The notes beneath the pieces are model-generated. The model was not told the origin of the DNA. It searched no databases and worked only from the letters and a program-made list of their open reading frames with translations. The position numbers and the translations under genes are program-made. Positions 26,734 through 35,161 of a stretch of DNA of 64,000 bases are shown one piece after another; within the stretch, counting starts at the first letter, position 1, and every line of letters begins with the position of its first letter. The stretch comes from Stutzerimonas zhaodongensis (GTDB lineage Bacteria > Pseudomonadota > Gammaproteobacteria > Pseudomonadales > Pseudomonadaceae): positions 682,001-746,000 of the forward strand of contig NZ_RFFM01000001.1 in the NCBI RefSeq assembly GCF_003696365.1, read 5' to 3'.

Positions 26734-26767
26734 GCATCCGCCCACGCAGCGCCTCCGGCGCGGATGC
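26721..26767 (+). other. Programmed -1 ribosomal frameshift signal joining ATPase and VWA ORFs
   Basis: The heptamer A_AAA_AAG occupies 26721-26727, with frame-0 codons TCA AAA AAG CCC TGA. A stem GCATCCGC (26734-26741) / GCGGATGC (26760-26767) is perfect over 8 bp, and its 18-nt loop can form an inner GCC/GGC helix. The spacer from heptamer to stem is 6 nt. A -1 slip enters the frame GCC CTG AGC ATC..., open without a stop to 27413. Programmed frameshifting in chlD-type genes has been reported; assigning it here is inference from sequence. Confidence 0.85.
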
Positions 26768-26786
26768 ACGAGCAGCACCGGGTAGC

Positions 26787-27413
26787 GTGAATGGAGGGCG
26801 GCATGGCGCCAGTCGCGGCGGCGTGTCTGGGCGGATCGACTGGGCCGCGACCTTTATGCTCAACGGCCTGCCGCAGCGCCGCGCTGACCTCGTCATGAGG
26901 CCGCGCAGTCGGCGGGCGGGTGAAGTGTGGTTGGTGATCGTCGATGCCTCGGGCTCGACCCGTCGCCACGGTGCGCTGAGCAAGGCGAAAGGGCTGCTCG
27001 GCGAGGTGTTCGAGCAGGCCCGGCGGCAACGAGTGCGGCTGGCGCTTTTGCGGGCCAACGGCAAGCAAGCCGACTGGGTTTGGCCAGGTCACAAGGTGAC
27101 CGGTGTGCAGCAACAATGGCTGGCTGATCTCGGCGCAGGTGGCGGCACGCCGCTATTGGATGCCTTGCAGCAGGCGGCAGCATGGCAGCGTCGTCGGCAG
27201 CAACTCAAGCCCGCCGAGCAGCATCGACTGCTGGTCCTCACGGACGGCCGCTTGCGTGAGTCGACAGCTCTGGAACCGAGTCTTTGCCCGGCTGTGCTGG
27301 TAGACATCGAGAGCGCACCGATCCGCCTGGGCCGTGCACGGAAACTGGCCGAAGAACTGGGCGCGGAGTATCAGCACATCGACACGCTCGCGACCCTGAA
27401 CAACCCTGTTTAA
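26787..27413 (+). CDS. chlD: VWA-domain part of ChlD-like chelatase subunit, probably translated by frameshift from the ATPase ORF
   Basis: Von Willebrand A domain of the ChlD/BchD type. The MIDAS motif VDASGSTRRHGALSKAKG is near residue 52, and GAGGGTPLLDAL and LLVLTDGRL follow. GRIDWAATFMLNGLPQRR before it is the conserved ChlD junction. The only upstream start is a GTG at 26787 without a ribosome site. The frame is open back to 26727, exactly where a -1 slip from the ATPase ORF would land. The fused product would be about 564 aa (336 + 228), the normal size of ChlD. Independent translation is the alternative. Confidence 0.85.
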   Translation: MNGGRHGASRGGVSGRIDWAATFMLNGLPQRRADLVMRPRSRRAGEVWLVIVDASGSTRRHGALSKAKGLLGEVFEQARRQRVRLALLRANGKQADWVWPGHKVTGVQQQWLADLGAGGGTPLLDALQQAAAWQRRRQQLKPAEQHRLLVLTDGRLRESTALEPSLCPAVLVDIESAPIRLGRARKLAEELGAEYQHIDTLATLNNPV

Positions 27414-27447
27414 ACGACCAACCTTTAGCGCAATGGAGCCAGAACCT

Positions 27448-28218
27448 GTGAAAACACTACTGATCATCGGCATTGGCGCAGGCGATCCCGATTTTCTGAC
27501 GGTCCAGGCGATCAAGGCGTTGAACCGTGTCGACGTGTTTTTCCTGATGGACAAGGGCGCCTCGAAGGACTCGCTCATCCACCTGCGCAAGCATATCTGC
27601 GAGCGCTTCATCGACACGCCGGGGTATCGCTTCGTCGAGGCCGAATGCCCCGAGCGCGTGCGAGGTGTCGCCGACTACCGGGCCAGCGTTGTCGACCTCA
27701 ATCAGGACAAACAGCGGGTGTTCGAGCAGATGGTCCACCGTGAGCTGGCCGATGGTGAGGTGGGCGGCTTTCTGGTCTGGGGTGATCCTGCGCTGTATGA
27801 CAGCACGCTGCGCATCGTCGAGGACATCGTGCAAGCCAGTCCGGAGCCCATCACCTACGAGGTGATCCCCGGCATCACCAGCCTGCAGGCGCTGGCTGCC
27901 AGGCACAAAGTCTGCTTCAACAGCATCGGTCAGGCCTTTCAGGTCATGCCGGCCCGGCGATTGGCCGAGGGCTTTCCTGACGGGCTGGATAGCGTACTGG
28001 TGATGCTCGATGCGCGGGATACCTACTGCCTGTTCGTCGATCAGGAGATGGACATCTATTGGGGCGCATACGTGGGCACCGCGGATGAGGTGCTGATTGC
28101 AGGAAAGGTCGGTGAGGTGGCGGAGCAGATCCGCAGTACCCGCGCCGCGCTGCGCGAGCGACATGGCTGGATGATGGACAGCTACTTGCTACGTCGCCGC
28201 AGCGCTGACGAAGACTGA
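27448..28218 (+). CDS. cobF: Precorrin-6A synthase (deacetylating)
   Basis: Methylates precorrin-5 at C-1 and releases acetate to give precorrin-6A; specific to the aerobic pathway. 256 aa from GTG 27448, chosen because GGAG lies 9 nt upstream; ATG 27433 would contain that site. IIGIGAGDPDFLTVQAIKAL is the methylase signature, and VFFLMDKGASKDSLIHLRK and VWGDPALYDSTLRI are CobF-typical. It follows the chelatase subunits by 34 nt and ends this plus-strand operon. Confidence 0.95.
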   Translation: MKTLLIIGIGAGDPDFLTVQAIKALNRVDVFFLMDKGASKDSLIHLRKHICERFIDTPGYRFVEAECPERVRGVADYRASVVDLNQDKQRVFEQMVHRELADGEVGGFLVWGDPALYDSTLRIVEDIVQASPEPITYEVIPGITSLQALAARHKVCFNSIGQAFQVMPARRLAEGFPDGLDSVLVMLDARDTYCLFVDQEMDIYWGAYVGTADEVLIAGKVGEVAEQIRSTRAALRERHGWMMDSYLLRRRSADED

Positions 28219-28241
28219 TCGTCAGCGCTGGCGTGGCCTGA

Positions 28242-28892
28242 TCAGGCGGTCGCGAGGGTTTTGACGGTGGTGAACCGGCTGATCAGCGGGTTATCTGCAA
28301 AGCGTTTGAGCGTGCGGACAACCAGGCAGGTGAACAACGGCTCGAGCAGCACAAGCGGCAGGTAGGAAACGGCGAACATCGCCCAATTCTGCAGAGGCGT
28401 GGGTTCGTTACCCAGCGACAGCCAGAAGCCGACCATCAGCACCACGCCGCCGTAAAAGGCTGCGTCGAACTTGACCACTTCGGCCCAGCGAATCACGCGC
28501 CCGCCTTGGGCGAAGAAGTGCCGGCCGAGCAGGCCATGGGCGGCGATCAGCGGCAGGATCAGCGACAGCGAGTTGACCGCCAGGTGCACCAGATCGGACG
28601 GCTCGAACAGCAGCCCTTGCAGCAGCAGGCCAATAGCGAATCCGAACAGCGTCGGCACGAAGCCGAATATCACATAGACAGCCGACGCACCCACGAAATG
28701 CAGTTCCGAGGCGCCGACCGGCATGTGAAAGACCTCCATGAAGATGGAGAAGAACAACGCGGCGAGCAGGGTCTTGACCCAGATGTCGGGGCGCCACATC
28801 AGCTTGGGCAGGAACACGGCCAATGTTGAAACGGCTGCGGCGTTGGCAAAGACGATTTTTGCGGCGTTGAGTACGCCAGGTTCGATATGCAT
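28242..28892 (-). CDS. CbiM-like energy-coupling factor cobalt/nickel permease
   Basis: 216-aa membrane protein with about six helices. The N-terminus MHIEPGVLNAAK, with His2 for metal coordination, and the block FHMPVGASELHFVGAS are the CbiM/NikM S-component signatures. Its likely role is cobalt uptake for corrin synthesis. No CbiN, CbiQ or CbiO partner is adjacent, so it may work alone or with remote partners. A B12 riboswitch lies directly upstream. It converges on cobF, with 23 nt between the stops. Confidence 0.85.
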   Translation of the reverse strand: MHIEPGVLNAAKIVFANAAAVSTLAVFLPKLMWRPDIWVKTLLAALFFSIFMEVFHMPVGASELHFVGASAVYVIFGFVPTLFGFAIGLLLQGLLFEPSDLVHLAVNSLSLILPLIAAHGLLGRHFFAQGGRVIRWAEVVKFDAAFYGGVVLMVGFWLSLGNEPTPLQNWAMFAVSYLPLVLLEPLFTCLVVRTLKRFADNPLISRFTTVKTLATA

Positions 28893-28940
28893 CGTTCTCC
28901 CTCCGAGGGATGCGGGTTAAAGGCGCCGGGATCGGCACGC

Positions 28941-29114
28941 TGATGGCAGGTCTCCTGGCTCACGGGTCAATGTGCACCTGCGTCTTCCCAGCCGATCAGG
29001 CCAGTGACTTCATTTGCAGGTGAACTCGCCGTTCACAGTTGCGGGGGCAGCGCAGGAGTAGCCCGTGGGCGTACCTGCTTCCCTCTTGCCTCTGCCTTTG
29101 GGGCAGAACCATCA
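28941..29114 (-). promoter_or_regulatory. Cobalamin riboswitch upstream of the CbiM-like gene
   Basis: On the minus strand the B12 box AGCCAGGAGACCTGCC is at 28960-28945. AAGAGGGAA and GCTGCCCCCGCAACTGTGA come before it in order. P1 is formed by TGATGG (29114-29109) and CCATCA (28946-28941). The element is about 50 nt before the start codon. It lies between the end of cobJ and the permease gene, so it could also act on read-through from cobGHIJ. Confidence 0.95.
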
Positions 29115-29172
29115 AGCGTCGCTAGGGTAGTGGGTTTATCGGCTTTCGGCACGTCTAAAACGAGGTTTCCGT

Positions 29173-30843
29173 TTAATCGGCAGGGTAACTTCTGGGGGTA
29201 TAGACCCAGTCGCCACCATCCTGCTTGGCAAACCGGCAGGTCTGCGACGAGCCGATGATGACCAGCGTGCGCATGTCCACCTGTTCGGGCGTGAGGTCGC
29301 CAAGCGTGGTGACAGTCAGGGCTTCGGATGGGCGACCGATGTCGCGGCCAAGCACAACCAGTGTTTCCGGTGTGCGGTAATGGCGAAGTAATTCCAGCGC
29401 CCGCCCGAGCTGCCAGGGCCGCGCCTTGGAAATGGGATTGTAGAAGGCCATGACAAGATCGGCCGCAGCGGCGTGTTCCAGACGCTTCTCGATCAGCGTC
29501 CAGGGTTTGAGATTGTCCGATAGCGAGAGCATGCAGAAGTCGTGACCCAGCGGCGCGCCGGCTTTGGCGGCGGTGGCCAGCGCCGCCGATACGCCTGGCA
29601 GCACCTGCAGATCCACGGCGTGCCAGCGGGGGTCGCTTGATGCGTGCAGCGCTTCCAGTACCGCGGCGGCCATGGCAAACACACCGGGGTCGCCGGACGA
29701 TATCACCACAACCCGGCGACCGCTGGCGGCCAGCTCGAAGGCATGGGCTGCACGCTGCAGCTCCTCGCGGTTGTCGCTGCTGTGGCTGACCTGGCCTGGC
29801 CTGAGCGGGCCGGCCATCTTTATGTATGTCTCGTAACCGAGCAGGTCTTGCGCCTCGTCCAGCGCTTGGCGCGCCGCAGGCACCATGAATTCGGGAGCGC
29901 CCGGTCCGAGGCCAATCACCGTCAGCGAGCCGCGGGGCTGACCGATCTGCTTGATGTCGATCGGCTCATCTGCGAGCAATAGCCGTGCGCGCTGGCTGCG
30001 ACTGTGCTGCGCCGGCAATTGCGTGGTGTCGTCGCTGTAGCGGATCGGCAGGCCAAGCTGGCTGGCCACGTGTTGCAGCTCGGTGCTGGACATGAGGTGG
30101 AGCGGTGCGATCAGGCAGGCAAGGCTGTGCGGCGAAAAGCTGGATTCATCGATCAGCTGCTGAACCTCGGTATCCAGTTCCGGGCCAACGCGTTCGACAT
30201 GAATCGCGATCAGCCTGGGGTGGATGCTCAGGGTGCACGCATCGTCCTGCCGGAGCGGGCTGACGGATACCCGGTGTTGCGCTTGCGGGTCGAGCGGCAG
30301 GCTGAGTTCATCCAGCCAGGGCGCCGGACCTTCGACGCGCACAGGCGCACCAGCCAGCAAGTCGCTGACGAACCGCTTGCCTTGCTCCAGATCCGCCAGC
30401 ACGTAACCGGGCGGCGGGGAGAGCAGGCAAGCGCCGAAGCGCAGCTCGCCGCTGGTGGTGATGGCCGGGCTGACCTCCAGTGCGGCGGCGATCTCCCGGG
30501 CCATCCGATTTACGCCTGCCAGGCCGCCGAGCAAGGGCACCACTGCGCTGCCATCCTCACCAACCACCAGTACCGGGGGCTCGTTGTCCTTGTCGCCCAG
30601 TACTGGGGCCAGACTGCGGATCACAATCCCCGTCGCGCACAGCGCGATGATCGGCGTGTTGGCTCGATACAGATCGCGCAGATGCTCGCCAAAGTTATCG
30701 TACGGCCTGTCGGCTTCGACAGCGCGTCCGCTCAGCCCATGAACCTGTGCTCCCGGATAGACGCGCTGTATCCGTCTGGCGGTGTCGAGGGCGGAGGCGC
30801 CAAGTACGACGATGGCGGGTGCGGTAGTTGCGAGGCCGGGCAT
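29173..30843 (-). CDS. cobJ: CbiG (N-terminal/central) - precorrin-3B C17-methyltransferase fusion
   Basis: 556 aa. Residues about 1-310 are CbiG-like: DNFGEHLRDLYRANTPIIAL, CATGIVIRSLAPVLGDK and VPLLGGLAGVNRMAREIA. Residues about 315-556 are CobJ: LTVIGLGPGAPEFMVPAARQ, SSGDPGVFAMAAAVLEAL and LVMAFYNPISKARPWQLG. CobJ methylates C-17 and contracts the ring, converting precorrin-3B to precorrin-4. CbiG belongs mechanistically to the anaerobic route, and its C-terminal domain is separate here as cobE. The gene is 43 nt downstream of cobI and is the last gene of cobGHIJ. Confidence 0.93.
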   Translation of the reverse strand: MPGLATTAPAIVVLGASALDTARRIQRVYPGAQVHGLSGRAVEADRPYDNFGEHLRDLYRANTPIIALCATGIVIRSLAPVLGDKDNEPPVLVVGEDGSAVVPLLGGLAGVNRMAREIAAALEVSPAITTSGELRFGACLLSPPPGYVLADLEQGKRFVSDLLAGAPVRVEGPAPWLDELSLPLDPQAQHRVSVSPLRQDDACTLSIHPRLIAIHVERVGPELDTEVQQLIDESSFSPHSLACLIAPLHLMSSTELQHVASQLGLPIRYSDDTTQLPAQHSRSQRARLLLADEPIDIKQIGQPRGSLTVIGLGPGAPEFMVPAARQALDEAQDLLGYETYIKMAGPLRPGQVSHSSDNREELQRAAHAFELAASGRRVVVISSGDPGVFAMAAAVLEALHASSDPRWHAVDLQVLPGVSAALATAAKAGAPLGHDFCMLSLSDNLKPWTLIEKRLEHAAAADLVMAFYNPISKARPWQLGRALELLRHYRTPETLVVLGRDIGRPSEALTVTTLGDLTPEQVDMRTLVIIGSSQTCRFAKQDGGDWVYTPRSYPAD

Positions 30844-30886
30844 AGGGCATCCGAGAGTCGGGTGGAACAGGGGAATAATCGTAGCT

Positions 30887-31636
30887 TCAGCCGCGCCATT
30901 TCTCGCCGGGAACGAGGATCATCGAGAAGTAAGGAGACGACATCGGCTCCACCTCATCCAGCGGAACGATCTTCTGGTTGGCCATGGTGGCGCGTTCGAC
31001 GTAGTGCGCGCGTTTCTCGAGTCCCAGCTCCTGCAGTACGCGGCGGACCTTTTCGAAGTTGCGCCCGAGCTTCATTACCACGGCCGCCTCTGCGTCACGC
31101 AGCCTTTGTTTGAGTTCCGCCTCCGGCAGCACGCCGGACAGCACGGACAGGCTCTGGTTGCGGTAAACCAAAGGCGTGCCGAGCACCGAGGTGCAGCCCA
31201 GCATCGAGCAGACGCCCGGCACGACCTCGACCGGGTAGTCCGCAGCCAGGCGGTCGTGCAGGTACATGTAGGAGCCGTAGAAGAACGGGTCGCCCTCGCA
31301 TATCACGGCCACGTCTCGCCCGGCGTCGAGCTCGGCGGCAATCTGAACCGCGCAGGTGTCGTAGAAGTCCGCGATCACATCCTCGTAGGAGAGCGGCGGC
31401 GCGAGCTTTTCGGTGGTAACTGGATAAACCAGCGGCATGCGCTGCTGCTGGTCGGTCAAGTGCTGCTCGATGATGCCGAAGGCGTTGCCGCCGTGGCCCT
31501 TGCTGGCTTTCGCCTTGGCCACGAAATAGCCGACAACCGCCGCGCTTTGCAGCAGGCGCAGGGCCTTCAGGGTGATCAGTTCCGGATCACCCGGACCTAC
31601 ACCCAGCCCGATCAGCCTTCCTTTGCCGTCCATCAT
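30887..31636 (-). CDS. cobI: Precorrin-2 C20-methyltransferase
   Basis: Transfers a methyl group to C-20 of precorrin-2. 249 aa. The N-terminus [20 protein letters not shown] is the methylase signature. [20 protein letters not shown] and [20 protein letters not shown] are CobI/CbiL type. Two consecutive ATGs (31636 and 31633) overlap the cobH stop in ATGATG. GGAGGTGG lies 4 nt before the first and 7 nt before the second, so the second may be the true start. Confidence 0.95.
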   Translation of the reverse strand: MMDGKGRLIGLGVGPGDPELITLKALRLLQSAAVVGYFVAKAKASKGHGGNAFGIIEQHLTDQQQRMPLVYPVTTEKLAPPLSYEDVIADFYDTCAVQIAAELDAGRDVAVICEGDPFFYGSYMYLHDRLAADYPVEVVPGVCSMLGCTSVLGTPLVYRNQSLSVLSGVLPEAELKQRLRDAEAAVVMKLGRNFEKVRRVLQELGLEKRAHYVERATMANQKIVPLDEVEPMSSPYFSMILVPGEKWRG

Positions 31637-32259
31637 TCCACCTCCGTGGCGAGGGCGTTGACCGCAGCCACCGCCATCGCACTGCCGCCGCGCCGGCCGC
31701 GAACCACTACATAGGGTACGCCGCGGCTGTCCGCTGCCAGCGCTTCCTTGGATTCCGCCGCGCCAATGAAGCCGACCGGCATGCCGATGATGAGTGCAGG
31801 TTTTGGCGCGCCGGCATCGAGCATTTCCAGCAGGTAGAACAGCGCGGTCGGCGCGTTGCCGATCACCACCACGCTGCCCTCCATATGCTCACGCCAGTGC
31901 TCCAGCGCTGCCGCAGAGCGTGTATTGCCGAGCGCCTGAGCCAGGTCCGGCACGCCATCGTCATGGAGGGTGCAGATGACCCGGTTGTTCTTCGGCAAGC
32001 GTGGCCGGGTGATGCCTTCGGCCACCATCCGTGCATCGCAGAGGATCGGCGCGCCGGCGTGCAGGGCGGCACGGCCGGCCGCCCCGGCGCCTGGAGAAAA
32101 GGCGAGCTCACTGACGATGTCCACCATCCCGCAGGCGTGGATTACTCGCACCGCGAGCTTTTCCATATCGGCTGGGATGGCGCTGAGGTCGGCCTCTGCC
32201 CGAATGGTGGCGAAGGAGCGCCGGTAGATTTCCTGACCGTCGCGGATGTAATCAAGCAT
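31633..32259 (-). CDS. cobH: Precorrin-8X methylmutase
   Basis: Moves the C-11 methyl group to C-12, turning precorrin-8X into hydrogenobyrinate. 208 aa. Starts [33 protein letters not shown] carries the catalytic His, and [19 protein letters not shown] and [17 protein letters not shown] are family blocks. The start overlaps the end of cobG by 8 bases and the end overlaps cobI, so translation is coupled. Confidence 0.96.
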   Translation of the reverse strand: MLDYIRDGQEIYRRSFATIRAEADLSAIPADMEKLAVRVIHACGMVDIVSELAFSPGAGAAGRAALHAGAPILCDARMVAEGITRPRLPKNNRVICTLHDDGVPDLAQALGNTRSAAALEHWREHMEGSVVVIGNAPTALFYLLEMLDAGAPKPALIIGMPVGFIGAAESKEALAADSRGVPYVVVRGRRGGSAMAVAAVNALATEVE

Positions 32260-33574
32260 GGGTGCGTCCCGTTGCGTGGTGCTGGGCGAGCCAGGCGCCC
32301 GCTTCGTCGATATTCATGGGTGGTGCCAGTGGTTGGCCGAAACCGGCCACATTCGCGGCGCGCTCGTAGAGCTGATAGAGGCCGTCACCGACTGCAAGCA
32401 GTGTGAACGGCGCGACATGCGCAGCCGCGCAGGATCGCGAGCAGCCGCTGAGGTGAACCTGAGGGTGCGCGTCGTGTTGTTGCAGGCAGGCCGCCAACGC
32501 CAGAGCGTCGTGCTTGGTGTCGGCTAGCCCGCGCGCGCAGCCGGCAGAACCGGTGCAGGCAATCAGGTTGGGCAGGGGAGCGGCTCTGTTGGTGAGCAGC
32601 CCGACTTGCGTGAGGGCTGCGAGTACGTTGTCCGCCTCGTGGATCTGCACATTTGGAATCAGTAGACCCTGCCAGGGCGTAAGCCGCAGGCTGCCATCTG
32701 CATGCCGCTGCGCCAGTTCGGCAACGGCGCCAAGTTGTTCGGCGCTGATCCGCCCCAGCGGCGCGCTGGCCGCGACCATCGCGAGCTCTGCCTGGCGTTG
32801 CGCGATGATGCCAATCGGCGGGGCAGCGGCAGGGATTTGGCGTTGGCATTCAACCGCTACGGGTGAAATTGCGAATGGCAGGCGCGCCTGAACCCGTCGC
32901 ACCAGTTCATCGGCCGGGATGCATTCGAGCAGCTGACGCATGCGGCTCTGCTCAGGGACGGCGCACTCCAGAAAGGTCAGCAGGATCGCTTCGACCAGCT
33001 GTACGGCGTTCGCAGCGGCAACCATGCCCAGCGGTTTGTCGGTCGGGCAGCCGGCCAGGCCGAATATCAACTGCGGGGCGCCGGGGAGGGCGCGTAACCA
33101 GAGGTCGTGAGGGTGTTCGAGCATGCATAGGCTCTCACCACCATCGAGCTGGATGGCGAACTTGGCGGACAGGACGTGCAGCGCGGAATTGTTTTGCAAG
33201 AGCGCCAGGAGTGCGTCGGCCAGTGGCCGGGTATCCATGTGCTGCTGAGGGTCCAGGCCGGCCGCGGGGCTGAGCATGAGATTGCGCACATCGTCGGCAT
33301 CGAGCACCGACGGGCCGAGGTTCGCTTCCAGCAATGAGCGGATCAGCTCTTGCTCGGATTCGGCACGTACACCACGGATCTGCAGATTGCTGCGGTTGGT
33401 CAGCTCGAGCACACCGCTGGCGAAACGCTGCGCCGCCTCGGCGATCGCGCGCGCCTGACTCGCGGCAAGAACGCCGCCCGGCAACTTGACTCGGCAGATG
33501 CCGCCGTCCAGCGCCTGCACGATGCGCAGCAGGCCAGGGCAAGCGCTTGGGCGAGGAACGGGCAGTTCAGTCAT
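32252..33574 (-). CDS. cobG: Precorrin-3B synthase CobG
   Basis: Oxygen-dependent monooxygenase of the sulfite/nitrite-reductase fold that makes precorrin-3B, marking the aerobic pathway. 440 aa from ATG 33574 (33583 is possible). RPSACPGLLRIVQALDGGIC is the N-terminal block; FASGVLELTNRSNLQIRGV matches the NIR/SIR ferredoxin-like half. Near the C-terminus ACTGSAGCARGLADTK and LSGCSRSCA supply the four cysteines for the 4Fe-4S/siroheme-type site. First gene of the riboswitch-controlled cobGHIJ operon. Confidence 0.94.
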   Translation of the reverse strand: MTELPVPRPSACPGLLRIVQALDGGICRVKLPGGVLAASQARAIAEAAQRFASGVLELTNRSNLQIRGVRAESEQELIRSLLEANLGPSVLDADDVRNLMLSPAAGLDPQQHMDTRPLADALLALLQNNSALHVLSAKFAIQLDGGESLCMLEHPHDLWLRALPGAPQLIFGLAGCPTDKPLGMVAAANAVQLVEAILLTFLECAVPEQSRMRQLLECIPADELVRRVQARLPFAISPVAVECQRQIPAAAPPIGIIAQRQAELAMVAASAPLGRISAEQLGAVAELAQRHADGSLRLTPWQGLLIPNVQIHEADNVLAALTQVGLLTNRAAPLPNLIACTGSAGCARGLADTKHDALALAACLQQHDAHPQVHLSGCSRSCAAAHVAPFTLLAVGDGLYQLYERAANVAGFGQPLAPPMNIDEAGAWLAQHHATGRTHA

Positions 33575-33696
33575 GGGATGCATGGTCGCGCACGGTGCAC
33601 CTGTAACCAAAAGACGCGGCGACCAGACCGGGAGAGTTCGTTGAACTCAGTTGGCATCGGTACACCCCGCCCGATGTTGGCACTCGCGACCAGCGT

Positions 33697-33870
33697 CGTC
33701 GGCAGGTCTCCTGGCTGACAGGTCTTCATCATCCGCGGCCTTCCCGGTTTCCCAGTGGCGTGTATGCGGAGGATTCGCTGTTTACAGTTGCGGGGGCAGC
33801 TCGGTCACGATCATCAGATCGCTCCGTATTCCCTCTTAGGCCCTTGGCGTGGTCGCGGCGGGCACCGACG
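33697..33870 (-). promoter_or_regulatory. Cobalamin riboswitch upstream of cobGHIJ
   Basis: On the minus strand the B12 box AGCCAGGAGACCTGCC lies at 33716-33701. AAGAGGGAATACGG and GCTGCCCCCGCAACTGTAAA come before it in order. P1 is CGTCGG (near 33870) with CCGACG (33702-33697). About 120 nt separate it from the cobG start. The rest of the 381-bp gap to cobL holds the promoters of this operon and of divergent cobL; I see no other gene in it. Confidence 0.95.
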
Positions 33871-33955
33871 AAGGCGCTATTATGCCCGCTTTGCCGGACG
33901 ACGCGACAGCCAAGCCTGTCCCGACGAAGGCTTGGCATTGTGATGGAGAGGCGGG

Positions 33956-35161
33956 ATGACGCCCTGGTTGACGGTGGTGGGGATCGGCGAAGACGGCTGG
34001 GCCGGGCTCGGCGAAGCGGCTCGGCAGGCTCTCGGTGAGGCAACACGCATCATCGGCGGTGATCGGCAGCTGGCGCTGTTGCCCGATCACCTGCAGGGCC
34101 TGGGAGAGTGCTGGCCGAAGCCGTTCAGCCTGGAACCGGTGCTTTCAGGTCGCGGGTCGCCTTTATGCGTGCTGGCAAGTGGAGACCCCATGTTCTATGG
34201 CATTGGCGCCACGCTCGCGCGGCAGTTGGATGCACATGAGATGCGGGTGTTCTCAGCGCCGTCGTCAGTCTCGTTGGGCGCGGCACGTCTTGGCTGGGAG
34301 CTGCAGGAAACGGAGGTGCTATCCCTGGTTGCCAGACCGCTCGCGGCACTGAGCGCCAAAATATCTCCTGGTGTGCGGCTGCTGATCCTCAGCAACGACG
34401 GAACCAGCCCCACTCAGGTGGCGCAATTGCTGACGAATCGGGGCTTTGGCGCGAGCCGTCTGACCGCGCTTGAGCATCTGGGCGGCGCCAGGGAACGGCG
34501 GCTGGATTGCCTTGCAGCGGACTGGTCATTCGATGTGATTGCCGATCTGAATCTGTTGGCTGTTGAATGCGTAGCGGACTCGAATGCCCAGCGCCTGCCG
34601 CTCACACCCGGTCTTGCCGATCAGCTCTATAGACACGACGGCCAACTGACCAAGCGGGACGTCCGCGCGCTGACCTTGGCTCGGCTCGCACCCATGCCGG
34701 GCGAGTTGCTTTGGGACGTCGGCGCCGGTTGCGGTTCCATTGGCATCGAATGGATGCGTGCGCATGCCAGTTGCCGGGCGATCGCGGTGGAGGCCGATGC
34801 AGGGCGTCAGGCCCATATCGAACACAACCGCGACGCGCTGGGCGTTCCAGCGTTGCGTCTGGTGGCAGGCCGGGCGCCGGAGGCACTGGCAGGCCTTCCC
34901 GAGCCGGATGCGATCTTCATCGGCGGCGGCGTTACGGTTCCGGGCGTGATGGAGCAATGCTGGGCCAGCCTTAAACCGGGCGGGCGGTTGCTGGCCAATG
35001 CGGTGACCTTGCAGAGCGAGGCGCTGCTGATGAGCTGGCGTGAACGCATCGGCGGCGAGCTGACGAGGATATCCGTGGCGCATGCGCAGCCGCTGGGCGG
35101 TTTCGATACCTGGCGTGGAGCGTTGCCGATCACGCTGTTGCAGGTCGAGAAGCCGCGATGA
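33956..35161 (+). CDS. cobL: Precorrin-6Y C5,15-methyltransferase (decarboxylating)
   Basis: Bifunctional enzyme that methylates C-5 and C-15 of precorrin-6Y and decarboxylates the C-12 acetate, giving precorrin-8X. 401 aa. The N-terminal tetrapyrrole methylase half (CbiE) has [20 protein letters not shown] and [16 protein letters not shown]. The C-terminal class I SAM half (CbiT), from about residue 220, has [28 protein letters not shown] site precedes the ATG. It overlaps cobK by 4 bases and is divergent from cobG. Confidence 0.95.
   Translation: MTPWLTVVGIGEDGWAGLGEAARQALGEATRIIGGDRQLALLPDHLQGLGECWPKPFSLEPVLSGRGSPLCVLASGDPMFYGIGATLARQLDAHEMRVFSAPSSVSLGAARLGWELQETEVLSLVARPLAALSAKISPGVRLLILSNDGTSPTQVAQLLTNRGFGASRLTALEHLGGARERRLDCLAADWSFDVIADLNLLAVECVADSNAQRLPLTPGLADQLYRHDGQLTKRDVRALTLARLAPMPGELLWDVGAGCGSIGIEWMRAHASCRAIAVEADAGRQAHIEHNRDALGVPALRLVAGRAPEALAGLPEPDAIFIGGGVTVPGVMEQCWASLKPGGRLLANAVTLQSEALLMSWRERIGGELTRISVAHAQPLGGFDTWRGALPITLLQVEKPR

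Noticed and set aside
26787..27413. VWA ORF as a fully independent gene
   Set aside because: Kept as a separate entry, but an independent start is unlikely: only a GTG with no ribosome site, while the -1 slip joins it exactly to the ATPase ORF.
30004..31113. 369-aa plus-strand ORF over cobJ and cobI
   Set aside because: Opposite a coherent co-translated cob operon; no domain.
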